This document shows positions 1 to 9,706 of a DNA stretch of 64,000 nt, one piece after another. The notes beneath the pieces are model-generated. The model saw only the letters and a list, made by a program, of their open reading frames with translations, ran no database searches and was not told where the DNA came from. A program made the position numbers and the translations under genes. The stretch's first letter is position 1. Each line of letters opens with the position of its first letter. Source of the DNA: Prochlorococcus sp. AG-347-L20 (GTDB lineage Bacteria; Cyanobacteriota; Cyanobacteriia; PCC-6307; Cyanobiaceae); assembly GCA_003281225.1 (NCBI GenBank), contig QCCP01000007.1, forward strand, positions 21,075 to 85,074, written 5' to 3'.

Positions 1-984
<984 letters not shown>

Positions 985-1583
985 TTCAAATCCTTTTGTA
1001 GATAAATCTACTCAAATTGAATTGCTTTACCCAAATAAAAACTTCAGTTTATTTATTTAGTTTCAGCCTCCTTAAAGTTTAAGGATTACATTGAGTGCAC
1101 ATTAGAAAAATTCCAAAGTGACTTTCCAAGATCTCAGATCCGTTTACATCAAAGCCAAAAGTTAGCAATTGATGACAATTTATATATATTTGACGGGACC
1201 TCACACCTTTATTGCATTTACATCTTGGAGTAACCAAAAATAGATTTAGTTATTCTTGACGCAATAAAAGCATCAGTTCCTAAGTTTTTAAATTTTCTAG
1301 GTGCAGAGTTAAGCAACTAGTGAATAACTCATTTGAAGGGGAAACCCTTCTTCTGGCTAGAAATAAAGATCGAAATCAAATCTCTAGAAAATTCATTAAT
1401 TTACCCAAAATCAGATTTAAGGTAATTGGTTGAATATTGCAAAAAAAATATTTCTGCCCAGAAGAAAATACTAAACCATCCCACTGTAATTGTGCAACCT
1501 TTTATACAAAAATTTTTTATTAATTTTTTATTTGTTCAAAGTCTCTTTAAACAACTAGGCTTAAATAAAGGGAAATAAATGAA
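985..1583. other. Intergenic region between 16S rRNA and invertase (rRNA leader and promoter expected)
   Basis: This 599-base AT-rich stretch has no convincing ORF. It must hold the rRNA promoter and leader, read leftwards, and the invertase promoter, read rightwards. I could not find a confident -35/-10 pair for either. On the plus strand a TTGACG at 1256-1261 is followed by two small perfect hairpins, which are listed separately as a possible small RNA. Confidence 0.6.
1300..1356 (+). ncRNA. Possible small RNA with two hairpins (tentative)
   Basis: Two perfect stems follow each other: GAGTTA (1306-1311) pairs with TAACTC (1325-1330), and GAAGGG (1335-1340) pairs with CCCTTC (1345-1350) across a GAAA tetraloop. 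A TTGACG box lies about 45 bases upstream, but no good -10 follows it at normal spacing, and no long T-run follows the second hairpin. It could equally be structure in the invertase 5' leader or in the rRNA precursor read the other way. The strand is assumed. Confidence 0.2.
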
Positions 1584-3023
1584 ATGGCAGAAAGATTTAG
1601 TCAAAAAAATTTAAGAGTTCGGCCAAGTTCCGATGAAGAGAAAATTGTAACAAATGCAAAAAAACACTTCGAAAAGACTTTGGTTGAAATCTCAGGCGAA
1701 TTAGTAGGAAGCGTTGCTGCACTAGAACACCCAACAAAAAATAAAAAATTAAATTATGGAGAAATATTTTTAAGAGACAATGTTCCTGTAATGATTTACC
1801 TCATAACTCAGAAACGGTACGACATTGTCAAAAAATTTCTAACTGTGTGTCTTGAATTACAAAGCGCTAATTACCAAACACGTGGGGTATTTCCTACTAG
1901 TTTCATTGAAGAGAATGGAAAGCTCATTGGAGACTATGGTCAGAGATCAATAGGGAGGATTACTTCAGCTGATGCAAGTTTATGGTGGCCCATTTTATGT
2001 TGGTATTATGTGAATAAAAGTGGCGATTATGCCTTCGGAAAAAGTCAAAGTGTTCAAAGAGGTATTCAACTTCTACTAGATCTAGTTCTACATCCAACAT
2101 TTGAGGGTACTCCAGTACTTTTTGTTCCAGATTGCGCATTTATGATTGATAGACCTATGGATGTATGGGGAGCACCCCTAGAAGTTGAAGTTTTACTTCA
2201 TGGATGTTTAAAAAGTTGTATAAACTTAATGGAATTAAGTAGAGCAGATCATGTTAGTAGACTTTTAGACCAAAGACTTATTCTTACAAATCAATGGGTT
2301 AAGGATTTAGGAAGTTTTCTTTTAAAACATTATTGGGTTACTAGCCAAACAATGCAAATTTTAAGAAGAAGGCCAACTGAGCAATATGGAGATGATCAAC
2401 ACTTCAATGAATTTAACGTTCAACCTCAAGTAGTTCCCTCATGGCTACAAGATTGGTTAGAGAATAGAGGTGGTTACTTAATAGGAAATATTAGGACAGG
2501 AAGGCCAGACTTTCGATTTTATAGTTTAGGGAATTCTTTAGCATGTATGTTCGGAGTGCTGCCTCCTGAAGAGCAAAGAGCTTTATTTAGATTAGTTTTA
2601 CATAACAGACAGCATTTGATGGCTCAAATGCCGATGAGGATTTGTCATCCTCATATGGATGTTGAAGAATGGCAAAACAAAACTGGATCGGATCCAAAGA
2701 ATTGGCCTTGGAGCTACCATAACGGTGGTCATTGGCCAAGTTTACTTTGGTTTTTTGGAGCAGCTGTTTTATTGCATCAAAAAAATTATGGTTCTGATGA
2801 TGTGATTCTCATGGAAGAAATGAAATCTTTAATAGAGGAATCATATTGGTGTCAACTTAATCAATTACCTAAACAAGAATGGGCAGAATATTTTGATGGC
2901 CCTACAGGTACCTGGGTTGGACAACAATCAAGAACATATCAAACTTGGACAATTGTTGGTTTTTTGTTAATGAATCATTTTCTAAGAAATGAGTATAACG
3001 ATTTAGATATGTTTAAAATTTAA
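1584..3023 (+). CDS. Alkaline/neutral invertase (glycoside hydrolase family 100)
   Basis: A 479-residue cytosolic protein, a normal length for cyanobacterial GH100 invertases, which split sucrose into glucose and fructose. It shows the family's (alpha/alpha)6-barrel motifs: the MIDR segment with a likely catalytic Asp near residue 189, the PLEVEVLLHGC helix after it, WSYHNGGHWPSLLW around residue 375, and EWAEYFDG with the likely acid/base Glu near 435. Prochlorococcus makes sucrose as a minor compatible solute, so this enzyme would remobilise it. It stands alone on the plus strand and converges on petD with two bases between the stop codons. The start is ATG with a GGGAAATAA upstream; no signal peptide is visible. 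Confidence 0.92.
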   Translation: MAERFSQKNLRVRPSSDEEKIVTNAKKHFEKTLVEISGELVGSVAALEHPTKNKKLNYGEIFLRDNVPVMIYLITQKRYDIVKKFLTVCLELQSANYQTRGVFPTSFIEENGKLIGDYGQRSIGRITSADASLWWPILCWYYVNKSGDYAFGKSQSVQRGIQLLLDLVLHPTFEGTPVLFVPDCAFMIDRPMDVWGAPLEVEVLLHGCLKSCINLMELSRADHVSRLLDQRLILTNQWVKDLGSFLLKHYWVTSQTMQILRRRPTEQYGDDQHFNEFNVQPQVVPSWLQDWLENRGGYLIGNIRTGRPDFRFYSLGNSLACMFGVLPPEEQRALFRLVLHNRQHLMAQMPMRICHPHMDVEEWQNKTGSDPKNWPWSYHNGGHWPSLLWFFGAAVLLHQKNYGSDDVILMEEMKSLIEESYWCQLNQLPKQEWAEYFDGPTGTWVGQQSRTYQTWTIVGFLLMNHFLRNEYNDLDMFKI

Positions 3024-3025
3024 TC

Positions 3026-3508
3026 CTAAAATAATCCTAAAGTAAGTGATTTATCAATTGGCAAACAAGCTCCAATACCTAGATATATTGTTAGAAAAGT
3101 TCCGAACAAGAAAACAGACATTGCTATTGGTCTTCTAAATGGATTAGAGAATTTATTAACGTTTTCAATAAAGGGTAAAATCATTAGTCCAAGTGGGATT
3201 AATGTTTGAAGTGCGATACCCAAAAGTTTATTGGGAACTACCCTAAGTATTTGAAAAACTGGATAGAGGTACCATTCAGGAAGTATTTCTAGGGGGGTTG
3301 CAAAGGGATTAGCTTTGTCTCCCAACATTGCAGGATCAAGAACTGCTAATCCCACTACGCAGGCAATAGTTCCTAAAATAACTACTGGGAATATATATAG
3401 TAAATCATTTGGCCAAGCTGGTTCACCATAATAATTGTGGCCCATACCTTTAGCTAACTTTGCTCTCAATTTTGGATCTGAAAGATCTGGTTTTTTTAAC
3501 GTAGACAT
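3026..3508 (-). CDS. petD: Cytochrome b6f complex subunit IV
   Basis: A 160-residue thylakoid membrane protein, the usual subunit IV length, beginning [18 protein letters not shown] with the typical [13 protein letters not shown] segment near residue 22. Three membrane helices can be seen (about residues 35-58, 95-115 and 128-150). The PEWY motif of the quinol-oxidation (Qo) site is present in [14 protein letters not shown]. It is the second gene of a petB-petD operon, 33 bases after petB, as in most cyanobacteria and chloroplasts. With cytochrome b6 it forms the core that passes electrons from plastoquinol to plastocyanin. Confidence 0.98.
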
Positions 3509-3541
3509 ATGGAGAACTAATAATATTGTAAGTATAGGAGT

Positions 3542-4198
3542 TTATAAGGGACCTGAAATACCCTGTTTACGAATCATTAAAAAGTGCATCAACATGAAAA
3601 CTGCTAATGACCATGGCAATACAAAAGTATGAAGACTGTAAAATCTGGTTAAAGTGGATTGTCCAACACTTTCTCCGCCTCTAAGAAGTTCAACCATAAA
3701 GTCACCAATTACTGGTATTGCAGCAGGAACACCTGAAACAATCTTAACTGCCCAATAACCCACTTGATCCCAAGGTAGGGAGTATCCTGTCACTCCAAAA
3801 GCAACAGTTATAACTGCCATAACAACACCTGTAACCCAAGTTAATTCTCTTGGCCTTTTAAAACCTCCGGTGAGATAAACCCTAAAAACATGAAGGATTA
3901 ACATCAAAACCATCATTGATGCACTCCATCTATGCACAGATCTTATTAACCATCCAAAACTCACATCTGTCATTAAATAACTAACTGAACTATATGCTTG
4001 TGTAACTGTTGGCTTATAGTAAAAAGTCATTGCAAAACCTGTTGCAAATTGAATTAGGAAGCATACTAAAGTTATGCCTCCTAAACAATAAAAAATATTT
4101 ACGTGAGGGGGTACGTACTTGGAAGTTACGTCGTCAGTTATGTCTTGAATTTCAAGCCTTTCTTGAAACCAATCATAAACAGATGAAGAATTCGCCAT
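3542..4198 (-). CDS. petB: Cytochrome b6
   Basis: A 218-residue core subunit of cytochrome b6f that carries both b hemes and the extra heme cn. The start is set at the ATG giving [17 protein letters not shown], which matches the family N-terminus apart from three extra residues. An upstream in-frame start at 4261 would add 21 atypical residues. The Cys that covalently holds heme cn (Cys35 in most species) falls at Cys38 in NIFYCLGG because of that insertion. Four transmembrane helices and the paired heme-ligand histidines ([11 protein letters not shown] and [18 protein letters not shown] and [10 protein letters not shown]) are present. It is the first gene of petBD. Confidence 0.98.
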   Translation of the reverse strand: MANSSSVYDWFQERLEIQDITDDVTSKYVPPHVNIFYCLGGITLVCFLIQFATGFAMTFYYKPTVTQAYSSVSYLMTDVSFGWLIRSVHRWSASMMVLMLILHVFRVYLTGGFKRPRELTWVTGVVMAVITVAFGVTGYSLPWDQVGYWAVKIVSGVPAAIPVIGDFMVELLRGGESVGQSTLTRFYSLHTFVLPWSLAVFMLMHFLMIRKQGISGPL

Positions 4199-4269
4199 CC
4201 AAAAAAAAATTAGCTTTGATATAAAGAGCTTACTTAAAATTCTTATACTTGGTGTTAACACTTAACCCA

Positions 4270-5565
4270 ATGAATTCATCTTTTAACAAACTTTTAACAT
4301 TCAAAACTGTGATCACTGTGTCAATGATCATCGTTTTTTCTATCAATTTTTTGTTGATGGAAAGAGTGGATGCTCTCAGTGATAGCAGGCAATTAGTACT
4401 TGATGCTTGGACCTTGGTAAACGAAGGTTTTTATGATCCAGATAAGTTTGATGAAATCCAATGGAAAAAAATTAGACAAAAAACATTGCAGAAACAAATT
4501 GAAACAAGTGAAGAGGCTTATTCTGCAATTGAAGACATGTTAAGGCCACTAGACGATCCCTACACGAGAGTTTTACGCCCAAAAGATTATGAATTATTAA
4601 AATCAAGTAATTTTGGGAGTGAAATTAATGGTGTTGGGCTTCAATTAGGTGAAGATGATGACAATAAAGTTAGGGTAATTTCTACTCTTGGGGGTTCTCC
4701 GGCTGAAGAAGCTGGAATAGTAAGCGGGGACTTGATAGAGAAAGTGGATGGAATCTCATCAGAAAAATTAGGGCTTGCAAGTACCGCCTCTAAGTTAAGA
4801 GGTGAATCAGGGACAAAAGTTTTAGTTGAAGTATCTTCAGAATCAGGAGAAATTAGGGAAGTCGATCTAGAAAGGAGATCAGTAGACCTCAGACCAGTTA
4901 GAACAAAAAGATTAAGAGACGATTCTCACACAATAGGGTATTTAAGGATCACTCAATTCAGCGAAAGCGTACCCAAAAAAGTTGAAGAGGCACTTCAAGA
5001 ATTAAAAGAGAAAGAAGTGGAGGGCTTGATCTTGGATCTTAGAAATAATTCAGGGGGACTAGTAAGCTCGGGCATAGCAGTCGCAGACTCATTATTGAGT
5101 GAGAAACCTGTAGTCGAGACAAAAGATAGAAATGGAATCAAAGATGCAATTATTTCTCAAAAAGAGACATCTTTTGATGGACCAATGGTGACTTTAGTAA
5201 ATAAAGGTACTGCAAGTGCCAGTGAAATACTTGCTGGTTCTTTACAAGATAATGAGAGGTCAATTCTTATGGGAGAACAAACATATGGGAAAGGTTTAAT
5301 TCAATCCCTAAAAAGTTTGGGAGAAGATAGTGGAATTGCTATAACTGTGGCTAGTTACTTAACCCCCAAAGGTAATAATATTCAAGGCCAAGGTATGACT
5401 CCTGACAAATTACTTGATCTACCGGATGCAAGTGATTATGGAAGTACTGATGATAAATGGGTGAGGAATGCAGAATTATTTCTTGGGTCGCTTTTAGAAA
5501 AAGAAGAAGTTTCAGTTCAAACAATTGAATTAAACAATGAAGAAATTAAATCTTTTAATGGCTAA
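4270..5565 (+). CDS. ctpA: Carboxyl-terminal processing protease CtpA (S41 peptidase)
   Basis: About 431 residues: an N-terminal signal or anchor segment (VITVSMIIVFSINFLL), a PDZ domain around residues 100-190 (NGVGLQLGED, GSPAEEAGIVSGDLIEKVDG), and an S41 peptidase domain. The Ser/Lys dyad is visible: the Ser in KGTASASEIL and the Lys about 25 residues later in TYGKGLIQS. The family matures the PsbA (D1) protein by trimming its C-terminal extension in the lumen; cyanobacteria often carry several paralogs, so the exact paralog is uncertain. ATG at 4270 is preferred over upstream TTG/GTG codons. It is divergent from petB across 71 bases. Confidence 0.93.
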   Translation: MNSSFNKLLTFKTVITVSMIIVFSINFLLMERVDALSDSRQLVLDAWTLVNEGFYDPDKFDEIQWKKIRQKTLQKQIETSEEAYSAIEDMLRPLDDPYTRVLRPKDYELLKSSNFGSEINGVGLQLGEDDDNKVRVISTLGGSPAEEAGIVSGDLIEKVDGISSEKLGLASTASKLRGESGTKVLVEVSSESGEIREVDLERRSVDLRPVRTKRLRDDSHTIGYLRITQFSESVPKKVEEALQELKEKEVEGLILDLRNNSGGLVSSGIAVADSLLSEKPVVETKDRNGIKDAIISQKETSFDGPMVTLVNKGTASASEILAGSLQDNERSILMGEQTYGKGLIQSLKSLGEDSGIAITVASYLTPKGNNIQGQGMTPDKLLDLPDASDYGSTDDKWVRNAELFLGSLLEKEEVSVQTIELNNEEIKSFNG

Positions 5566-5592
5566 AGATTGAAAATAAAAAATCTTAAAAAT

Positions 5593-6849
5593 ATGAGTAT
5601 TAAAAGAATTTTTCATGACCCAATTCATAAAGAAATAGTATTTGATGCAGGAAAGCCAGAAGAACTAATGATTATGGAATTAATTGATACTGTTCCTTTT
5701 CAAAGACTAAGAAGAATAAAACAACTTGGAGCCGCATCATTATTGTTTCATGGTGCAGAATCGAGTAGGTTTACTCACTCAATTGGTGTTTTTTGCATAG
5801 CCAGAAAAATTTATAGAAGATTAATTGAAAGTAAATCTTCATTTTGTGAAAATAAATTTGTACTTTATGGAGCAGCTTTACTACATGATTTAGGTCATGG
5901 ACCTTTAAGCCATACCAGTGAAACAATATTCAAACATAATCACGAACAATGGTCTGAAAACTTAGTAAGAAATTATTCTCCAATAAATTCTATCCTCAAA
6001 AAGTATGACAACAAATTACCCGGAAAAATTAGTGAATTATTTCAATCAAAACAACTATTTTCAAAACCACTCAAAACATTGATAAGTAGTGAGATAGATT
6101 GCGATCGTCTCGATTACCTTTTACGTGATAGTTACAACACAGGCACTAATTATGGCCTAATAGATTTAGAGAGAATAATTTCAGCTCTCACCTTTACACC
6201 TGATGGAAATATCGGAATCAAACCAAAAGGAGTGATCGCTATTGAGCATTTCCTTGTACTTAGAAACTTGATGTATAAAACAATCTACAATCACAGGATA
6301 AACGAAATCTCAACATGGATTCTTGAAAAAATATTACATACAATAAAAAATAATTACAAAAAGAATATTTGGTTAGATAATTCTCTACATAAATTGATTT
6401 TTTCACCTTCAAAGGTTGATTTTGATGATTTCATAAGAAATGATGATGTAACCTTTTATTACCATTTGATTAGATGGAAAGATGAATCTTTTGAACCACT
6501 TTCTACACTGTGCAAAATGTTTATTGACAGAGATTTGTTAAAGGCATCAGACATAAGTTTTTTAAGTAAGGTAAATAGATTAAAAATCCTCGCATTTGCC
6601 TCAAAATTATGTCAGAAGAATGGTTATGATTCAGATATTTTTTGCGGAATTAAGGAAAGGTCTTTTAAAGGTTTTGAATCTAATAATGCACTAAAAATAT
6701 GGGACGGCACTTATCAAAGCGCATTAGAAAATAGTTCTGCATTAATAAAAACTTTAATGAGATCTGAGGAAACCTCTTTTATTATTTATCCAGATGTGAT
6801 CAAAAGTGAAATTAAATATGAAATTTCATTATTAAAAAACAATTCCTAG
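5593..6849 (+). CDS. HD-superfamily phosphohydrolase (dNTPase-like)
   Basis: A 418-residue cytosolic protein. The start is set at ATG 5593 (MSIKRIFHDPIHKEI), since IxDPIHxxI is the usual N-terminus of this family; a TTG 24 bases upstream is less likely. Metal-binding HD residues are visible: the His in SRFTHSIGV, the HD pair in ALLHDLGHGPLSHT, and a later Asp in SEIDCDRLDYLLRDSYNTG. The family resembles SAMHD1 and bacterial dGTP triphosphohydrolases, but the true substrate in cyanobacteria is not known to me. It lies 27 bases after ctpA and 10 bases before minC, so it is probably cotranscribed with the min genes. Confidence 0.88.
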   Translation: MSIKRIFHDPIHKEIVFDAGKPEELMIMELIDTVPFQRLRRIKQLGAASLLFHGAESSRFTHSIGVFCIARKIYRRLIESKSSFCENKFVLYGAALLHDLGHGPLSHTSETIFKHNHEQWSENLVRNYSPINSILKKYDNKLPGKISELFQSKQLFSKPLKTLISSEIDCDRLDYLLRDSYNTGTNYGLIDLERIISALTFTPDGNIGIKPKGVIAIEHFLVLRNLMYKTIYNHRINEISTWILEKILHTIKNNYKKNIWLDNSLHKLIFSPSKVDFDDFIRNDDVTFYYHLIRWKDESFEPLSTLCKMFIDRDLLKASDISFLSKVNRLKILAFASKLCQKNGYDSDIFCGIKERSFKGFESNNALKIWDGTYQSALENSSALIKTLMRSEETSFIIYPDVIKSEIKYEISLLKNNS

Positions 6850-6859
6850 ATTTAACTCA

Positions 6860-7522
6860 ATGGACATAGTTTTAAAAAGCACTAAAAGTAAATATTTAGA
6901 AATTTTTTCTTTGTTAGATTTAGATGATATCCATAAAACTTTCAAAAGGTTTTCTACCATCAAGGAACCTTTAGAAGCAAAAATTTTCGCAGTCAATGAG
7001 TCAATAAGTTCTCACCAATTATTAAAATTAAAAAATCATTTTGACAAATTTAATATTTGTTCCTTATGCGTTTACTCAAATAATAGAGATACAATATTAA
7101 GTGGTAAGTCTTTAAAAATAGATTCAGATTTTATAAAAGAGCAAGAGATTAAAAATAAGTTACTATTATGGAATTCAAAAAAGAAAGACGATTTTCTTCA
7201 TGAAGGAACAGTACGATCAGGTGAAAGAATATCTTCAAATGGAAACCTATGTATTATTGGAGATGTTAATCCAGGAGCAATAGTTTCCGCTAAGAAAAAT
7301 ATTTACGTTTGGGGCAAATTACTAGGGATCGCATTCGCAGGGAAAAGTGGAAATAAAAATGCCTCTATTGCATCACTTTATCTAAACCCTTTACAGTTAA
7401 GAATTGCAGATGTGATAGCTATTGGACCCAAGGATAAGCCTAAAAATTGTTATCCAGAAATTGCGGTAATAGATAAACAAACGATAATTATCAAACCACA
7501 CTTAATCGAAAATAAAAATTAA
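6860..7522 (+). CDS. minC: Septum site-determining protein MinC
   Basis: A 220-residue protein with a divergent N-terminal domain and the characteristic right-handed beta-helix C-terminal domain at about residues 110-205 (EGTVRSGERISSNGNLCIIGDVNPGAIVSAKKNIYVWGKLLGIAFAG is the core; only its order is noted here). MinC inhibits FtsZ assembly away from midcell when recruited to the membrane by MinD. It is the first gene of minC-minD-minE, with a 111-base gap before minD, so minD may also have its own promoter. Confidence 0.95.
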   Translation: MDIVLKSTKSKYLEIFSLLDLDDIHKTFKRFSTIKEPLEAKIFAVNESISSHQLLKLKNHFDKFNICSLCVYSNNRDTILSGKSLKIDSDFIKEQEIKNKLLLWNSKKKDDFLHEGTVRSGERISSNGNLCIIGDVNPGAIVSAKKNIYVWGKLLGIAFAGKSGNKNASIASLYLNPLQLRIADVIAIGPKDKPKNCYPEIAVIDKQTIIIKPHLIENKN

Positions 7523-7633
7523 TCAATAATTTGCAATAATTTAATTCAAACTAAATAAATTTAAGAATTACTTAATCTTTAAAATATTTAACTTTCTGCA
7601 AGTGGCTTTATTATTTGTAAAATCTTTAAAATC

Positions 7634-8449
7634 GTGAGGAAAAATACCCGCACAATATTAATTTGTTCAGGCAAGGGAGGGGTTGGTAAAACAACTTTAA
7701 CTGCAAACCTAGGAATAGCACTTGCTAACAGCGGCGCAACAACTGCTGTATTAGATGCTGATTTTGGTTTAAGAAATTTAGATCTTCTTTTAGGATTAGA
7801 AAATCGCATCATTTATACGGCTCAAGATGTTCTAGACAAGAATTGTCGTCTTGACCAAGCATTGGTTAGACATAAAAAGGAACCTAATCTTGCTCTTCTA
7901 CCTGCTGGAGATCCAAGGATGTTGGATTGGATGAAGCCCGAAGATATGAAAAAAATTAGTGAGCTACTAAGTGAGAAATTTGATTTTGTTTTAGTAGATT
8001 GTCCTGCTGGTGTAGAAGATGGCTTTAAAAATGCTCTTGCAGCCTGTAAAGAAGCTATTGTTGTTACTAACCCAGAATTATCTGCAGTGCGAGATGCGGA
8101 TAGAGTAATAGGGATTCTTAATACTTCAGATATTGATCCTATCCAACTTGTAATCAATAGAGTTCGCCCTAACATGATGGCTAGTCAAGAAATGTTATCT
8201 ATCGAAGATGTTCAAGGAATCCTTTCTTTGCCTTTGTTAGGTATTGTTTTAGAAGATGAACAAGTAATAATAAGTACAAATAGAGGAGAGCCACTGACTC
8301 TTTCAGATGGTAGATCTCCTGCAAAAAAGTGTTATTTGAATGTTTCTCAAAGACTTACAAATAAAGATGTCCCAATTATCGATCCCAAAAAAGAAGGCAA
8401 AAGTCTTAAAGATAAATTCATGAGATTAATGCAAACAAAGGTTTTTTAA
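7634..8449 (+). CDS. minD: Septum site-determining ATPase MinD
   Basis: A 271-residue ParA/MinD-family ATPase. The deviant Walker A motif GKGGVGKTT is at about residues 14-22, followed by [17 protein letters not shown] and the [13 protein letters not shown]alker B region. The C-terminal stretch [15 protein letters not shown] is an amphipathic membrane-targeting helix. MinD recruits MinC to the membrane and is released by MinE. The start is a GTG giving [16 protein letters not shown]. It ends one base before minE, so the two are almost certainly coexpressed. Confidence 0.98.
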   Translation: MRKNTRTILICSGKGGVGKTTLTANLGIALANSGATTAVLDADFGLRNLDLLLGLENRIIYTAQDVLDKNCRLDQALVRHKKEPNLALLPAGDPRMLDWMKPEDMKKISELLSEKFDFVLVDCPAGVEDGFKNALAACKEAIVVTNPELSAVRDADRVIGILNTSDIDPIQLVINRVRPNMMASQEMLSIEDVQGILSLPLLGIVLEDEQVIISTNRGEPLTLSDGRSPAKKCYLNVSQRLTNKDVPIIDPKKEGKSLKDKFMRLMQTKVF

Positions 8450-8450
8450 A

Positions 8451-8786
8451 ATGATGACTCTCAGAGATCTTATAAATAAATTACTAGGCAGAGAAACGTC
8501 TAGTGCAAATACAGCTAGAGAAAGATTACAACTGGTACTTGCTCATGACAGAGTTGATATGAGTTCCTTAACCACTGATCTTTTAGATAAAATGAGGAAA
8601 GAGATTCTTGATGTTGTTGCTAAATATGTTGAGATTGATTTTGAGGAGGTGGCAGTAAGTTTAGAGACTGAAGATAGAATGACTGCATTAGTTGCCAATC
8701 TACCTATTAAAAGAACTATTTCAGGAGAAATAAAATTCAAAAAAACTGATAAAACTGATAAAACTGATAAAGATATCAAAAAGTAA
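8451..8786 (+). CDS. minE: Cell division topological specificity factor MinE
   Basis: A 111-residue protein with the MinE pattern: membrane and MinD-binding N-terminus, the anti-MinCD region [13 protein letters not shown] at about residues 22-34, and a topological specificity domain ending near residue 92 ([10 protein letters not shown]). Two ATG codons are adjacent (MMTLRDL); either may start. The C-terminus is a low-complexity lysine/threonine/aspartate tail encoded by three direct copies of AAAACTGATA, a likely slippage product. It is the last gene of the min operon and is followed by tRNA-Thr. Confidence 0.95.
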   Translation: MMTLRDLINKLLGRETSSANTARERLQLVLAHDRVDMSSLTTDLLDKMRKEILDVVAKYVEIDFEEVAVSLETEDRMTALVANLPIKRTISGEIKFKKTDKTDKTDKDIKK

Positions 8787-8851
8787 TAAATTTAAAAAAA
8801 GCTAAAAAAATACTGATAATTGACCCTTCCTAATTGTAAGATAAAGAAATT

Positions 8852-8923
8852 GCCGGCTTAGCTCAGCGGTAGAGCAGCGCTTTTGTAAAGCGAAGGTCAT
8901 CAGTTCAAATCTGTTAGCCGGCA
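8852..8923 (+). tRNA. tRNA-Thr (anticodon TGT)
   Basis: A 72-base cloverleaf: acceptor GCCGGCT with AGCCGGC and discriminator A, D-stem GCTC/GAGC, anticodon loop TTTGTAA with anticodon TGT, and T-loop TTCAAAT. No CCA is encoded. Two positions do not pair in a canonical way, G27 with A43 and T50 with T64, but the fold is otherwise complete. Confidence 0.95.
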
Positions 8924-8934
8924 TTTTAAATTAT

Positions 8935-9102
8935 TTAATTCTGTTCAATATTCTTTGCTGAAAATAAAAAGACTAAACCTATCAGACCAATAATAGGAAA
9001 CAATCTTATTTCGAGAACATACTCTAAAAAAGATGCAAGGGGTTCAAATATCCAATAAGTAAAAAATTGAATTAATAAAACAAAAAATAATAATAAAAAC
9101 AC
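8935..9102 (-). CDS. Small hydrophobic membrane protein (55 residues), unknown function
   Basis: A reading frame too short for a 60-residue cutoff. It starts GTG and reads VFLLLFFVLLIQFFTYWIFE, then PLASFLEYVLEIRLFPIIGL, then IGLVFLFSAKNIEQN. Two hydrophobic segments (about residues 1-19 and 34-48) suggest a two-pass membrane protein. The start codon overlaps the TAG stop of the tsaC-like gene by one base (TAGTG), a layout typical of translational coupling, which supports it being real. I do not recognise the family. It fills the gap between tsaC and tRNA-Thr. Confidence 0.62.
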   Translation of the reverse strand: MFLLLFFVLLIQFFTYWIFEPLASFLEYVLEIRLFPIIGLIGLVFLFSAKNIEQN

Positions 9103-9683
9103 TAATATAATTCCCTAACTAATACTTCTCCTTCTCGAATTAGTCTCCAATCTCCACTTTTCTTCCAATATATAATAGTACTAGCTTTTCCACTTCTTTT
9201 TCCCCAGGGGATAGGGCCCAAAATTTTTAGAGAAGGGAAATCTAGAGCGATACCTTCAACTGTAGTTGATCCTTTAAAACCTGAAATATTTGCACTTGAA
9301 GTTAATAATGGGCCTGTTTCTCTCATTAGAGATTGAGCCATATATGAATTTGGAATCCTCAAACCAATAGTAAGATCGTTGCTTGTGAGGATTGTAGTCT
9401 GCTTTTCTGAAGCAGGAAGAACCATTGTCAGAGCTCCTGGCCAATATTTTGAAGCTATATTTTCGTAATCTTCTTTAGCTGATTCGTGTACATAATCAAT
9501 TATTTGTTTATGGTTTGAACCCATAAGAATTAAGGGTTTATCTCTATCTCTTTTTTTAAACTTATAAATAATATTTGAAAATTTTGGCAAGCATCCAATT
9601 GCAGGTAATGTGTCAGTTGGGAAGATTATGGGTAAACCACTTTCAAGAGTCCTCAAAGCGGATTTGCAGTCTACTAAATTCAT
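9102..9683 (-). CDS. tsaC: L-threonylcarbamoyladenylate synthase (TsaC/Sua5/YrdC family)
   Basis: A 193-residue protein with the YrdC fold signatures: the N-terminal PTDTLPAIGC phosphate-binding strand near residue 21, a KKRDRDKPLILM motif, LTIGLRIPN, and LLTSSANISGFKG near residue 127. It makes threonylcarbamoyl-AMP from threonine, bicarbonate and ATP, the first step of the t6A37 tRNA modification. The length fits the short TsaC form, without the Sua5 C-terminal domain. It lies 23 bases downstream of prmC on the same strand. Confidence 0.9.
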   Translation of the reverse strand: MNLVDCKSALRTLESGLPIIFPTDTLPAIGCLPKFSNIIYKFKKRDRDKPLILMGSNHKQIIDYVHESAKEDYENIASKYWPGALTMVLPASEKQTTILTSNDLTIGLRIPNSYMAQSLMRETGPLLTSSANISGFKGSTTVEGIALDFPSLKILGPIPWGKRSGKASTIIYWKKSGDWRLIREGEVLVRELY

Positions 9684-9706
9684 TTAGTTTATGAACCTGT
9701 AATAAT

